This document shows positions 11,409 through 23,064 of a DNA stretch of 64,000 nt, piece after piece. The notes beneath the pieces were generated by a model, which was not told the origin of the DNA, did not search any database, and saw only the letters and a program-made list of their open reading frames with translations. Within the stretch, counting starts at the first letter, position 1; every line of letters starts with the position of its first letter. This DNA is from Brugia malayi (Eukaryota > Nematoda > Chromadorea > Rhabditida > Onchocercidae). The stretch spans positions 12,505,721 through 12,569,720 of the forward strand of contig NW_025062479.1 in the NCBI RefSeq assembly GCF_000002995.4. Direction: 5' to 3'. Made by a program: the position numbers and the translations under genes.

Positions 11409-14400
11409 ATGCTGAACAGTTTGTTTATTGTGAATACTTCTGGGTATGTTGTTATTAATGAACCATTATGTTATATCCCGGCCCGTAGTAGAGGGAATAA
11501 TTTTACCTATACTCGTCCTGAACCGTGATGTGACTCTTTGATTTCAGTAATTTTGTGGTAATGAAGTTGTCTAGTATATGCCTAATTCAGATGGCATAAG
11601 TGAAGTATGGCCAGTCGGTGACTGCTAGAATAAAAGTGAATGGTGGAGAAGTGAAAATTTTTAGCAACTTCCAATCCTCTTTGTAATTAGCAGTTTGAGG
11701 GGATTTTTGTGTATGGAAAACGCCAGTCTGAAGAAGTTATGGTCAAAGACAAGTATAATGCGGCAGTTGAGATCAAGCTAATAGTTCACTCAGGAAAGGA
11801 ATAATTGATGTAATAATAAAAGGGAATCGACAAACCCCTGGAAAATTATATGGAAGTTTTATGGAATCTATGTACTGGGAAAAAGTGCAAAATCTCCCTC
11901 AAAAGATAACGGTCACTCTGGACATGGCCGTAATTCAGATTAAGCTAAAAGCTCCCTCAGGGGAAAGGAGTGGGGTCAGCACTTATATGTAACAGTGGAC
12001 AGTGACGTCGGTATTAATGAGTGTGTGTAAGCATGATGGAGCTGTCGAAGGAAACAGTTTGAAATGATGGAAATGATGGGTGAGTTTTTCTCAATGAATA
12101 AGTTGTCGATAAACCTTGTGGTTTAGATACTCATTTTAAAGTTATATGTGACGGACGAAATTTCAGACAGCCTCCAAACTGACGGTAATCGAGAGTAATG
12201 AAAGAAAAAAGAAGTTGAGAATAATGCCAAATTTGGCAATCTATGATCATCAAGATTTTCATGGACGTATATATAGCACATGTTTGGAGTGAGCGATATA
12301 GCTGTTGTTTTGGGAAGTTTAAGGAAGCCAGTCTGTTGCGAGTTGAAATGAATGCAAAAAACAAGCAATAGTTCAAAGATTATTGATGGACTGGATAAAC
12401 GAGCTTACAATGGAAATTAGGATCCGGAGTACGATAGCAAGATGAAATCCCTCCTATTTTCTATAAGTAATCGCATAGAAGTAGTACTACCTTGCAATTT
12501 CATTTTCTTCCTCGCACTGGGATTTACCAGAAGCAAACATATTTTGATGTAGATCTAGACTGCTGATTATCTGTTTTGTTTCAGCGACATTATTCTCGAG
12601 AAACACTGGAAATCTGTTATTCATCGGTCGATATGCGATTATTTTTTTGATGCCCAAAAAAAGGTTTTGTATGCTATTTGGTTGAGACTAATCTTAATAT
12701 TTAAGAGCTATTTCAAGCTTGTCCATTTTAACATCAGTTTAATAGCCTTTTTTTATCATTGTGAATTATTGGTTGAATTTAATATATAGAATATATGTGT
12801 GCATGTTTCTGCTAGATGATGTGTTTCAATTCACATATCATCATTTCCGTTCATTATTGTTCATATATTTTTGGTAGAATATTCATATATTTGGTAGAAG
12901 TACGGAGAATATTTAACGAAAATTTACCAGTATTTTCAGGCATCTTACCCGGAAGATGTACCACCAGTTATATCAACACCTCACCATTATCTTATCAGTG
13001 TTTATTATAACCATCTTTATCTCCTTGCTGTAACTGTGTCTGAAAGTAATCTTTCACTTGCAATAACTGTAACTTATGTAATAAAATGAATTTAGTTTTT
13101 GAATCATTATATTCTATAAAGTTGTTCCTTATTTATTCGTCTTTTTTGCATATTTCTGATTAATTTTTAAATACTTGTCGAGTTCTTTTTTTCCTTTTTT
13201 TTTATTAAATTGGGCTGTTCTAATAGCGAGTCTATATAGATAGTTCTGATTATCGTTTAAATACTAAGCCTTATTTTAAATACAATTATGCTGTATCATA
13301 TGTTTGTATCCATACTATTCATACAAATTAACAGTATTTAAATTTATTAAGAAACGATTTCTAGCTCCGCCATTAATGGTAATCGAGTTTTTGCATCGTG
13401 TCATCGCTACATTTGTGGAATATTTTGAAGAATTCACCGACAATGCAGTGAAGGAAAATTGTGTTATGGTTTTCGAAGTATGTTTTATGTGTCACTATCA
13501 TAATATCAGTAATGAATCGATATGAATAGATCTTATTAATTCCCTGTTACGGTTCATTTTGATTATTACACTGTGATAGAAATTGTTATACCTTCCTAGT
13601 TTGAGTCATTGCATCGTTTCATTCAGAGAGGTATCCGATGAGTATCCGAAAAAAAAAAACTGTGTTTCTCATTTCTCCTTATTGACATGTAATTGTTTTC
13701 CAGCTGTTAGATGAAATGCTTGATAATGGTTTCCCATTGGCTACAGAATTGAACGTTTTGCAAGAGCTTATCAAACCACCTAATTTTCTCCGAACTATCG
13801 CTAATCAAGTAATGTTTATAATTAATTTGACGGTCAAGTGATTAGATGAATTGGTTCTAGAAATACCAGCATTTCAGATTTTTTGATAGTATTATCGTTT
13901 TAAATGCATGGTAATCAAATGTGGTTATGAAATCAAAAAATTGAATAACTGCGACGGTGTGCATGTGGGAGCAGTTCCTTTTTTTTCGTAGGTGATGGGT
14001 CGGACGAATGTTTCGGAAGTATTACCAACCGGGCAACTGTCAAATATACCTTGGAGAAGAGCTGATGTTAAATATACAAACAATGAAGCTTACTTTGATG
14101 TTATTGAAGAGATTGATGCCATAATTGACCGTCAAGGAGCTACTGTGTTCTCTGAAATACAAGGATACGTTAGTAATTCAAATTCCTTTTTGTAGCACTA
14201 ATTGTTAGCAATCTCTACATTCTCAAACTTTATTTTAGTATTTTTTGCGCAACTATTTCATGAATTTTAATTCATGCTTCCATTTGCATCAAAAGAGTTA
14301 TGTAAAATGTTGTGGGCGTAAATGTTCATTGTGCCTCTACAGTGCCGTCAGTCAAATAGACCTCTGAAAACTATTTCTTCAGATAGATTGTTGCTGTAAA

Positions 14401-16242
14401 CTTTCCGGCATGCCTGATCTAACAATGTCATTAATTAATCCAAGATTGTTAGATGATGTCTCATTTCACCCATGCGTGAGATTCAAGCGATGGGAAGTTG
14501 GTACTTCGTTATTTTATTTTCTAAGACTTCTTTTCACATCTTCAAAAAATGCAGAAAAAAAATAACTGCATTTTTTAGTGGGAAAATCAGCTTTATTGAA
14601 GCCATTATATTTCGTCCATTCTAAAGTTTATAAATAACAATTCCAATAATGAAGGTCTCAAATCACAGATGTAGAATATTTATTTGGTAGGGTGACATTT
14701 AATAGATGTTCTAACGTTTTTTCTTTTTTCTTTTTTTGCGACTAATATGGTTTTCATGAATTCAATAGAATGAGCGAGTATTATCATTTGTGCCACCAGA
14801 TGGAAATTTCCGCTTACTCTCCTATCACATTGGTTCTCAGAAGTTAGTTCAGTGATAATATTTATTTTTAGCAATTTTCAAATTTTTATATTATGTTCAG
14901 AGAAAAAGTTTTGGAATATTCAGGATTTATTTTATGCTTTTTATGGTTTATTAAACACAATATTCCATCTTTTTCAGTATGGTTGCAATACCAGTATACG
15001 TGCGTCATAATATATCACTTAAGCCAAGCACTACTGGACGAATAGAACTAACAGTTGGCCCAAAGCAAAGTATGGGTAAAGTGGTGAGTGTTAGCTTCTT
15101 TGATTTTGTGTATTATTTGTGTTTTTTGTTTCTTTTTGTTGAAATTATGACGAGAGAAAATTAATATGAATTGAAGTTTGATTGGTTTACTATAAATTTT
15201 TTCTTAGTGACTTGTGTGTTAGTTTGTAGAGTGATAGCAAATAATAATATTAAAAAATAGTTATGTGGAACGTATGTTTCATACATTTTCTTAATTCTTT
15301 GATATTTTTCACTACTCCTTACAATTTCCAATAATAGTTTCACTAAAGTGTTGGCACGAGATGTAGTAATATATGCAAAATGGGTAATGTCATTTGTTTT
15401 AATTTGCAATTTTGAATAATCACGATTTTTAGTTAGAAGATGTTATCGTGGAAATGGCAATGCCGAAAGCAGTGCAAAATTGCATGTTAATATCGAGCAC
15501 TGGAAAATGCTCCTTTGATCCTACAACGAAACTGCTGCAGTGGAATGTTGGAAAGATTGAACTGGGTAAACCACCGACTTTAAAAGGAACTGTACGTTAT
15601 TCTTTCTTATGTTTTCCTTCCACTTCTCTACAAATACTTTTTGAATCTTCCTTTCTATTTTAGTTTATTGAAGCGCCAATTCACTTTCTTTCTTTATGGT
15701 CATTTTTGTCTAAGCGTTTATTTTAATATTTCGATTAATGCTTTCATGGAATATGGCTGAAAAGAAAGGTTACAAACGAAATGTCGAATTTCGTATAAAT
15801 ATGCATTAGTAGGATTCACATAATTTTTCTGACAGCTGTTTTTCATCATGAAATCATTGAATGAATTTAGTTCCTGCTCTCTTATCGGAACCAATTCAGC
15901 AAACCATTTTAATAGTTAAAACAAGAAATAGGAACTGGAAAAAAAATGTTGTCTTGATTGTTTTCTGATGAATGTGACTGCTGAGAAATGTACAGTTTAA
16001 GAATGACTACATCAATTTTCTGATTATTCTGAGTTATTAAAATAGCTTATAGTTACTTTTAGATCTCAGTTAGCGGTACAGCAAATGTCGAGGCGCCACC
16101 GATTACTGTATATTTCAAAATTAATCAGTTGGCTGTGTCTGGATTAAAAGTAAATCGCTTGGATTTGTATGGTGAAAAATATAAGCCGTTCAAAGGTGTT
16201 AAATATATCACTAAAGCTGGAAGATTTCAAGTTCGCACATGA
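11409..16242 (+). CDS. AP3M1: AP-3 complex subunit mu
   Basis: Eleven exons: 11409..11443, 12585..12663, 12940..13045, 13365..13477, 13704..13808, 13992..14168, 14383..14496, 14769..14842, 14978..15083, 15433..15591, 16063..16242, giving 415 residues against 418 in mammals. The medium subunit of AP-3 recognises YxxPhi sorting signals and routes cargo from endosomes to lysosomes and lysosome-related organelles. The N-terminal longin-like domain shows ILEKHWKSVIHRSICDYFF and PPVISTPHHYLISVY. The linker and mu homology domain show ELLDEMLDNGFPLATE, LPTGQLSNIPWRRADVKYTN, NEAYFDVIEEIDAIID, SGMPDLTMSLINPRLLDD, FVPPDGNFRLLSY, VAIPVYVRHNISLKP and the ending DLYGEKYKPFKGVKYITKAG. These are AP-3 rather than AP-1 or AP-2 mu signatures. 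The first exon is only 35 bases; its ATG aligns with the mammalian start. Confidence 0.96.
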
Positions 16243-18327
16243 TTATTTCTTTGTTTCGGTTTTCAATACTACTTTCCATATTATATTGGGGAAATTCTCT
16301 GCGATTCTTATTAACTAATTGTAACTGTTAGTAATAATGGGGGAAGATATATGAATGAAGTACACGTTATATGTGATAAATGTTTTGGCTGACCAATTTT
16401 ATTTCAAAATTAAGTTGTAAATTTCGTCTTTATCTTTCATCTTTGATTTCCGTTAGTATTTGAAATAATTTGACACTGTTCAGGGGATTAATGTTAATCT
16501 GTTTGATTATAGTGTAATTACCGCTAGGTGTCAAAGGAATCGACCAGATGATTTATGAGGAGATGATAGGATACTAATCATTTGATCACTGCTTTCACTG
16601 CTTCATCCGTTTTCCTCTTATCTCCTCACTTTTTAACCTTGTTTTCTCTAAAATAGTATTTTTCCCTTCTTAATCTTTTACGAGTGTTTAAGAGAGTTAC
16701 GATGTTTCCTGTGTCATATGCCCTCAGTCCATGTTTTGGTTTGCAGCAAAGTGCTTGTTGTTAATGTAAATGTTCATTAAACTTAGTTTTTTGTTTTTCC
16801 GCTGAAAGATCTCTTAAGTATCGGTGAAGTCTATGATAAAATTTACATTTGCAAATGAACTTTTCACGACATCTTGATAAAGCTTAATAACAGAAGTTTA
16901 TGGAAGAAATTGTCAACTTTTCCAGGTATTAAAAATAATGGATTGAATGAATCTGCAAAAAAAACCAAATCGACAAAGAGACGCTGTAATTTTTCAATTT
17001 GGTATAAGAATGACGGAAGATGTTGTAGAATGAAAGTTAGGGGAAGAGGGGTTTTACATTGATTTCGCGAAGAATCTAAAAGTTATCCAATTCAAGGGAT
17101 TTTGGGAAGCAAGCTTTGATTCTATTTGCAGTCAAACGAACCTATCAATAATACTAATGAGAGTAGATCAGAAGGCTAAGCAAACAGTAATGTTTCGATG
17201 TGAACGTGGGATAGAGTCTTTTGGATAGTTTTGCAAAAATGCTGTTTCATTTGAAGGAAGTTTCGTAGATAGGATGCACTACAATATCAGTTTTGAAAAA
17301 TTTGCTTCTATTTCTTACCTTTTCCTCTTTCCAAGAATTTCACAGGTGCAATCACATTGCAATAGTGTGAAGTGAAAGCGATGCTTCAAAGTACCAGTAA
17401 TAAGGAAGTCCTGGCATTATTCAGTTCAGAAAACGAAATGAAGAACAATCGAATTCATTAAGAGTTATTTCAATCTTTCATCTTATAGTCTTCTTTGGTT
17501 CACTTCTCGTTATCTTTGTATAAGGTGCCGTGCAATTAACTTTCTCTATCAGTGAAGTTTAAGAGGAAATCTCTTTCCATTCTTAAAAACAGGAAGAATG
17601 TGTGACAGCCAATTACGTCCATCTTTTTACTATATTATCTTAAACAGACATATCCACTGCTATCTCTCTTTTACTTTTTTCACAAAAAATTCTGCTTAAA
17701 TAATTAAGGGTTTAAATGGTCCATATTTGTGGTCACCACGACCGGTGCTTGACTTGCGACTGCTTTTGAAGTCGCGTAATGGTGCCCAACTTCTCACGGC
17801 TTTCTAAGCACCAATTACATCTTTTATATGATGTATTGACTTTCCCAGTACTATAAAACTTCGCCATTCAGGAAATTGGATATCCAAATTCATCTGAAAA
17901 TGCTAGCAACTAAACTGGGAAGAAGTTTCAATGACTCCTTTATTTGGAAATACTCGATATTTAATTTTAATACTTTGTGCATGACCATTATATGATCCAA
18001 TGAAATGCTATTCAATATGATGGTCATTTGCATGACTGCCAATGATACAACTATCGGGGTTAATTTCATTTAAATCTTTCTACTCATTTCGGGATTTTGG
18101 TCTGAAATGAATTTCAAAAAATTCATCATTCGTAAAATTTGCTTAAAGAAGCAACTTGTTTGAATCTTAAAACAGGTGAGTGGAAAGTGAAAGCTTTGTA
18201 AATGAATGAAAGAAAGCACTTAAGAAAATGAAGAAGGGAAAGAGAATTCTTTGTGCCAGCTCCAGTAGTTGATCAAGTAATTATCAGAACTAGTCGATGA
18301 GAAGTTCATCAGTCGGTTGTTGTGTAT
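16243..18327. other. Gene-poor stretch downstream of AP-3 mu
   Basis: About 2.1 kb with no recognised gene. It contains only short unconvincing frames (for example 16874-17062). A small hairpin (GCGACT / AGTCGC, 8-base loop) lies at 17756-17775. Its nature is unknown. Confidence 0.4.
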
Positions 18328-20161
18328 TTCATATTGAGCCAATATTACTATCACCACATGACAGCAGCATTATTTTTGCAAGCAGTGTGGTTGGCGTAGC
18401 CGTATTCAGTCTACCGGTTGCTTGTTTTGCTTTATCGGTTCGGGATATGGACCACATTTCCCGTACTGGTGGTTGTATCTGCATTAGCAACTGAGCTATG
18501 CCTGCTGCAGCACATTTTGGCTTACCTGCTATCATCTGTACCTGAATTTGCCAGGATCCTGTTATATTCATTACCATCTATTCAACACTTCTCTCTTATA
18601 GATTTCTTTGCAATTTAGAAAAAGGAAAAAAGAAATTTTTGTGTTATTTCCACTTTGGTAAGCGATTATGCTCCATTAGCTAGCATCAGGAAGTTCCTCG
18701 GAAGAAACCGAAGCACGACCAGTTCCGTCTGAGTTGCTTAACCAACTAGAGACTTAGTGCTTGGGATTTAATTCTAAGGAGCATGAAAACGGAAAAGAGA
18801 TTTCTGCTGAACTTCGTGATAAGCAAACTAAGATCAAAAATAAAATTTTCTTGTCTTTTTGCTGTGGTTCCCATTTTTTGGGTCAGTTTCGCATCTTGGA
18901 GAAGGATGAGTAGAAATGCTAGTTCTCGCATGAAGAAAACTTAATTCCATCTAGCAATAGTCTAAATTATGTATATATTACCTGGCGGTTATTTGTTTCA
19001 AAGGAGGAATATTCGAGGATAACTACAGTAAGTTTCATAGTAAGTTTCACTTTAACTCTTCTTCACTCCTTTTAATTTATTCTTACCCATCTGGTTCAGT
19101 TCATTTATCGCCGTTCCTCATTTTGCTTCTTGCGTCCCTAACACCCTATCACTGATATATACCCGAATGTTAGCGGGACAGAATAAGACATCGAAGGGAC
19201 AAGTTTTTTTTACTATTGAAGGCCTCCCGTTACAGCCAAGTTTACAGGGTGAGTTTCTGTTTTTCTAGGATATGTCATTGCAACCCTTTGATTAGTGGTC
19301 AGAGCTTGTACTTCTTACCTGAACAATGGGCATTCTTCCAGCTAAAATTTTAAAAGTCGAGAGGTTACCGTGCCTTATTGTTTCCTCGACGGCTGTTTGG
19401 GCTAGATGGATAGCATTCTTTGGGAATTCATTCGGTTTTCAGTTCACTATCAGGTAGGAGATAGACACGGCATACGCAAGATGGTTGCAATCTAGAAGGT
19501 AGTCCAAATAAGGAGAAAAGTGCTCTAACATTCTTTTTGCTGCTTGACCCTATGTGTTCCGGTAGGCGGCTAAGCATGTGCCATAAATCTAAGCAAAACG
19601 AAAAGAGATCGCAACAAACCGCACTCTGCTTATAAAATTTGTGATAAATTATTCCGCAGAATTAAACCCCTTAAGAATCTTCAATGAATCACAATCGCAA
19701 ATATAATTTCTTTAGAATAATTCCGAATTTCAGTCTGATTTCCCTGAAAGCAGTAAAAGAATGAAATTTTCATTATTAATTTACCTGCTAACAAAACTGT
19801 TATCAAAGTATACACTTTTCATCATTTAGTCATTGCCAATATAAAGGGGAAAAGGACCGTACCCCTATCTTTCTTCGGGATGTAAGAGAGAAAATCAAAA
19901 TAACCGGAAAGTGATAGTTTCGGAAAGCAATATGAAATATGCTTTCGGTATTTATTATGACGGTATGTTCTCTAATCGAGAAACATCGTTTCCTTTCTTT
20001 TCTAATTCGCTTTCTACAAGATAAATAAAATATTCGGCTGATATTATCTAGTGAACCGATTTAAACTCACTATAAAATCTGACTCGGAAAAGCGGCTAGC
20101 AATTATTTCTTCTGTGCCCCTTCAATTTTGTGGAATTTTGCTGACCCAGCGAGAAGTTATG

Positions 20162-20255
20162 CCTCGACGCAATTATCTTGTGAGATTGTCTTTGTCACAG
20201 TTAATGACCTCGACGCAATTATCTTGTGAGATTGTCTTTGTCACAGTTAATGACC
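20162..20255. repeat. 46-bp tandem duplication
   Basis: The 46-base unit starting CCTCGACGCAATTATCTTGT at 20162 is repeated exactly from 20208, and the next unit begins CC at 20254. It lies inside the decayed transporter region, so it looks like a neutral duplication in non-coding DNA. Confidence 0.9.
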
Positions 20256-20947
20256 AGGAAAACAGTTGACATGTGCTACGTAAACTCTGAATCATAGAGT
20301 AAATTTTAATGCAGTTGGAAAGAAAAAGGAACTGTCTGGATAAGTGTTTACGTGTAAGTATCCAACGTCGGTAAATCCTCCTGCATTCCTATAATTCATG
20401 CCCACAATTTCAGATGGATCGCAATACGGTATTGAATGTACCTATCGAAGAACTGGCTTATCGGCGATGATACCTCCTGTATCGCAACTTGTTAAATTAA
20501 TCCTTGATGTAGCTGCTGATCACGTTGATTGCTTCAACATAAGCTATTCGTATATTCGTTCCAAGATCCTTCTCTATCAGCGGGGCTACGGATAGTCATG
20601 GAGCTATTCCTTCTAGGCGAACTAGAAATCATTCTTATTCCTTCAGATGGAGTGCTCTCTCAGCACTCGTAACGGAATAAAATAATAAAGCGATTCCTTT
20701 CTTATTTCTTTTGCGACACCCTGAATCCTTTGAAGCAACAAGTCTTCACTTGTCTGTCCTTTCAATTTTGGAAAATTTGCTGATTCAGCGACTGCTTGTT
20801 TGCTACAAGAAATGAATGACACTTTTGTCACGTTAATGAGTGGATGAGCCACATAAACTTTGACAGCGTATGATATAAACATTAACAAGCGTAGGTAAAT
20901 TTGAAAACAGCCGGAAAGAAACAGAGATTGTTGGGTGTTTATGCACG

Positions 20948-21117
20948 CTTTCTATGGTTGGTTGTAAGCCTATGGTTTTGTTCTTTTCTTAATTTATTCC
21001 CATGTGACACTCGAGATCCTTTGAATCAGTCTGTCTAGATCGAATCGCCTCTTTCTTCAGGAAAGGTTCAAGGTTCAATTTTCCAACATCCTTTCTATGG
21101 TTGGTTGTGGCCTATGG
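20948..21117. repeat. Pair of near-identical 28-bp direct repeats
   Basis: CTTTCTATGGTTGGTTGT followed by CCTATGG occurs at 20948-20975 and again at 21091-21117, differing by AAG versus GG at the join. A looser similarity also links 20120-20160 with 20760-20790 (both contain TTCAATTTTG and GCTGA..CAGCGA). This suggests an old local duplication in the pseudogene region. Confidence 0.65.
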
Positions 21118-21776
21118 CTGCTGCCACTGGGATTTTTGAAGCGAAAGGATGATGTGGCAGCTCTCATCTGCTTCAGCCAGCATAAGTTGTGTGGCATTTA
21201 AAACATGTGGATCCATGAATGGTGTCATATTAGTCGAGATTTTACGCAGTTTTTCATGGGTGTTGCTCAGATATGTCCTAAAGTTTTTTCTCCTACACAG
21301 CAAGTCTGATGGTAGTATGTAAACATAATATGTCATTAAATTTTGAAGTGCAGAGAGCTCGCACCGTAGGCTATCAATTTTGTTATCGAAATGGAATCAT
21401 GACCACAATGGATTCATTCGAAATATTAAAAATACGTGTCACCAGTCCTCCTGCGACAGCACAAGTAGAAATATTGGATCACTGGAAAAAACAATAAAAA
21501 GAAAAATTTGACCGTTCAGGAACAGTGGAATTCCTCCTGAATTCCTGCTATCATGCTAACTCTGTGTTTTTGTTATTTCAGTTGTTATCAACGATTGGTA
21601 TGCTAATGGTACCATTTCTGGTAAACTGGCTGGCTCCACGAAATACTGTCCAGGAATGGCGTCTGGTCGTGCTCATAAGCTGTTGCCCACGTCGTAGCCG
21701 ATATTATGTTATGCACGCTATACAGTGACAAGCCCGAATATTGGCATTTAGTGGCACCGATGCTAGCACTATCAAT

Positions 21777-22679
21777 CAATTCAGACTTGAGTCAGTTCAC
21801 AAACAGCTGAGTAGTAGAAATGACGAAGGGAATGTCGCTGGAAGGAATAAATAGCAGAAGTGATTCCGGTGTTTTTTATTTTGCCGGGCAATAGTGTTGC
21901 TGGCAGCTGTAATGACGGCATCTGTGCGTAACATATATGTGGCTCAGTTTACAACTGAATACAGCTCCTTTGTAACATTTCATAATGAATTCCAAATTTT
22001 TCTGGCACTTACATCAGTCTTCAGACATAGGATTGTTTGGCCTAATAAAAAAAGTTGATGATAGTAATCGTTTGCAAGGCAGAGCGATGACACCCTTATT
22101 ATTGCCACTATCATACAACTCTCATGATAGCCGTATTAAATGCAAACTTAATTGTCATAGCTAGATTTTGCGAAGGCTCATAATGAGATTATGTATTTGT
22201 AAGAAAAACATTTTTAGAGGTAATTCTTATGACTTCCATTCCCCTCACCACAATATATGAGAAGTGACCCTCAGACATCATCTTTCACCGGACTTAAAGT
22301 CAATAATAGCTTTTATTGAAAGAATGTCAAAATGTGGATGACGTAAAATCTGTTGGCGAAACAAAATTCTTAAAAAATTGTAGAGAAAATTTTAAGAAAC
22401 CCAAGTTCGTATTATTTACATCACTTTAATATAAAGATATCAATGAATAATGTTTGGGAATTAAGAAAAGTTCGTTTCACTTGAGAGTATTGTCTAATAG
22501 CCCGAAAACAATATTACTTTCGCATTTTTAGCAACTGCAGTCAATTTTAAATGAATTCGCCCGCTTTCATAAGATATCGTTAACGTTTCTTGAATGTTTA
22601 TTTGTAAGTCAAATTGCTGAAATAATCTGAAGTGATTGCTTTAAAACTTAAAGGTGGAGACTTCTCAACTAAAGAAAGT
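21777..22679. other. Non-coding stretch after the decayed transporter
   Basis: About 900 AT-rich bases with only short open frames; one at 21910-22055 on the plus strand is open but unrecognised. No repeat or RNA gene was identified. Confidence 0.4.
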
Positions 22680-23064
22680 AAAAAGTGGCATCCAACACCC
22701 CTTGGTGGAGATGTCGGGCCTAACCTGGCGCGGATGTCCGAGATGTGTTCCATCCAACTGTTTTGCGTGGTGGAGACTGCACACTGTTGTTTGTGTTTGA
22801 CCCTCTCCTAAGCCTAGGAACTGCCTCTGACTGATACGATGCGTTCTTGCTTGAGGCGGCACGCGTTATCCCCCAGGTCACCCAGGAAGTGACGCATACC
22901 TCACGGTCTACAACCAGGCAGCCTGGAGCAATGCGCCGGGCCTGGGAGTCCGTTCGTGCATGCCATACTCATTGCTGTAGTCCACTGATCTGCGTGTGGC
23001 CATTTTGTTTGCTACTTGTCGCGATAGATCGATCCTACGCCGTGAGAATTTGGACGCGCCACTA
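22680..23064 (-). ncRNA. Candidate RNA polymerase III non-coding RNA in a GC-rich island
   Basis: A sharply bounded GC-rich block in AT-rich DNA with no protein family match on either strand. Read on the minus strand it begins near 23062 with GTGGC-GCG-TCCAA and ends with TTGGA-T-GCCAC directly followed by TTTTT (22684-22680). The two ends would therefore pair over ten base pairs with one small internal loop and stop at a Pol III terminator. Internal self-complementary segments include CCAGG-CAG-CCTGG and GTCAC-(7)-GTGAC. The palindrome CTATTAATAG (23083-23092), about 21-30 bases upstream, could act as a TATA element. The roughly 383-nt length fits stable Pol III RNAs such as RNase P RNA, 7SK or SRP RNA, but I could not match any of their diagnostic cores, so the family is left open. 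Confidence 0.45.

Larger units (their letters stand above)
18328..21776 (+). pseudogene. Decayed SLC17-type (MFS) transporter
   Basis: Three colinear fragments resemble nematode SLC17 anion/vesicular transporters, all broken by frameshifts. (1) 18328-18540: one frame reads SPHDSSIIFASSVVGVAVFS, the next LLVLLYRFGIWTTFPVLVVV then SALATE, and the third AMPAAAHFGLPAIICT and then a stop, so at least two shifts fall inside one former exon. (2) 20412-20560, after a TTTCAG: VLNVPIEE in one frame and TGLSAMIPPVSQLVKLIL then DVAADHVDCFN in another. (3) 21582-21776, after a TTTCAG: LLSTIGMLMVPFLVNWLAPR then NTVQEWRLVVLISC, and after a one-base shift VAHVVADIMLCTLYSDKPEY then WHLVAP. The order follows N- to C-terminus of the family, and the exon-edge acceptors survive. 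Large parts are missing. Family assignment rests on remembered motif patterns, so it is moderate. Confidence 0.6.

Noticed and set aside
17700..17800. Possible tRNA-like hairpin near GCGACT...AGTCGC
   Set aside because: No cloverleaf, no A or B box and no CCA-side acceptor stem could be drawn.
18329..18577. 82-codon minus-strand frame
   Set aside because: Antisense shadow of the SLC17-like fragment, whose plus-strand residues match a transporter pattern.
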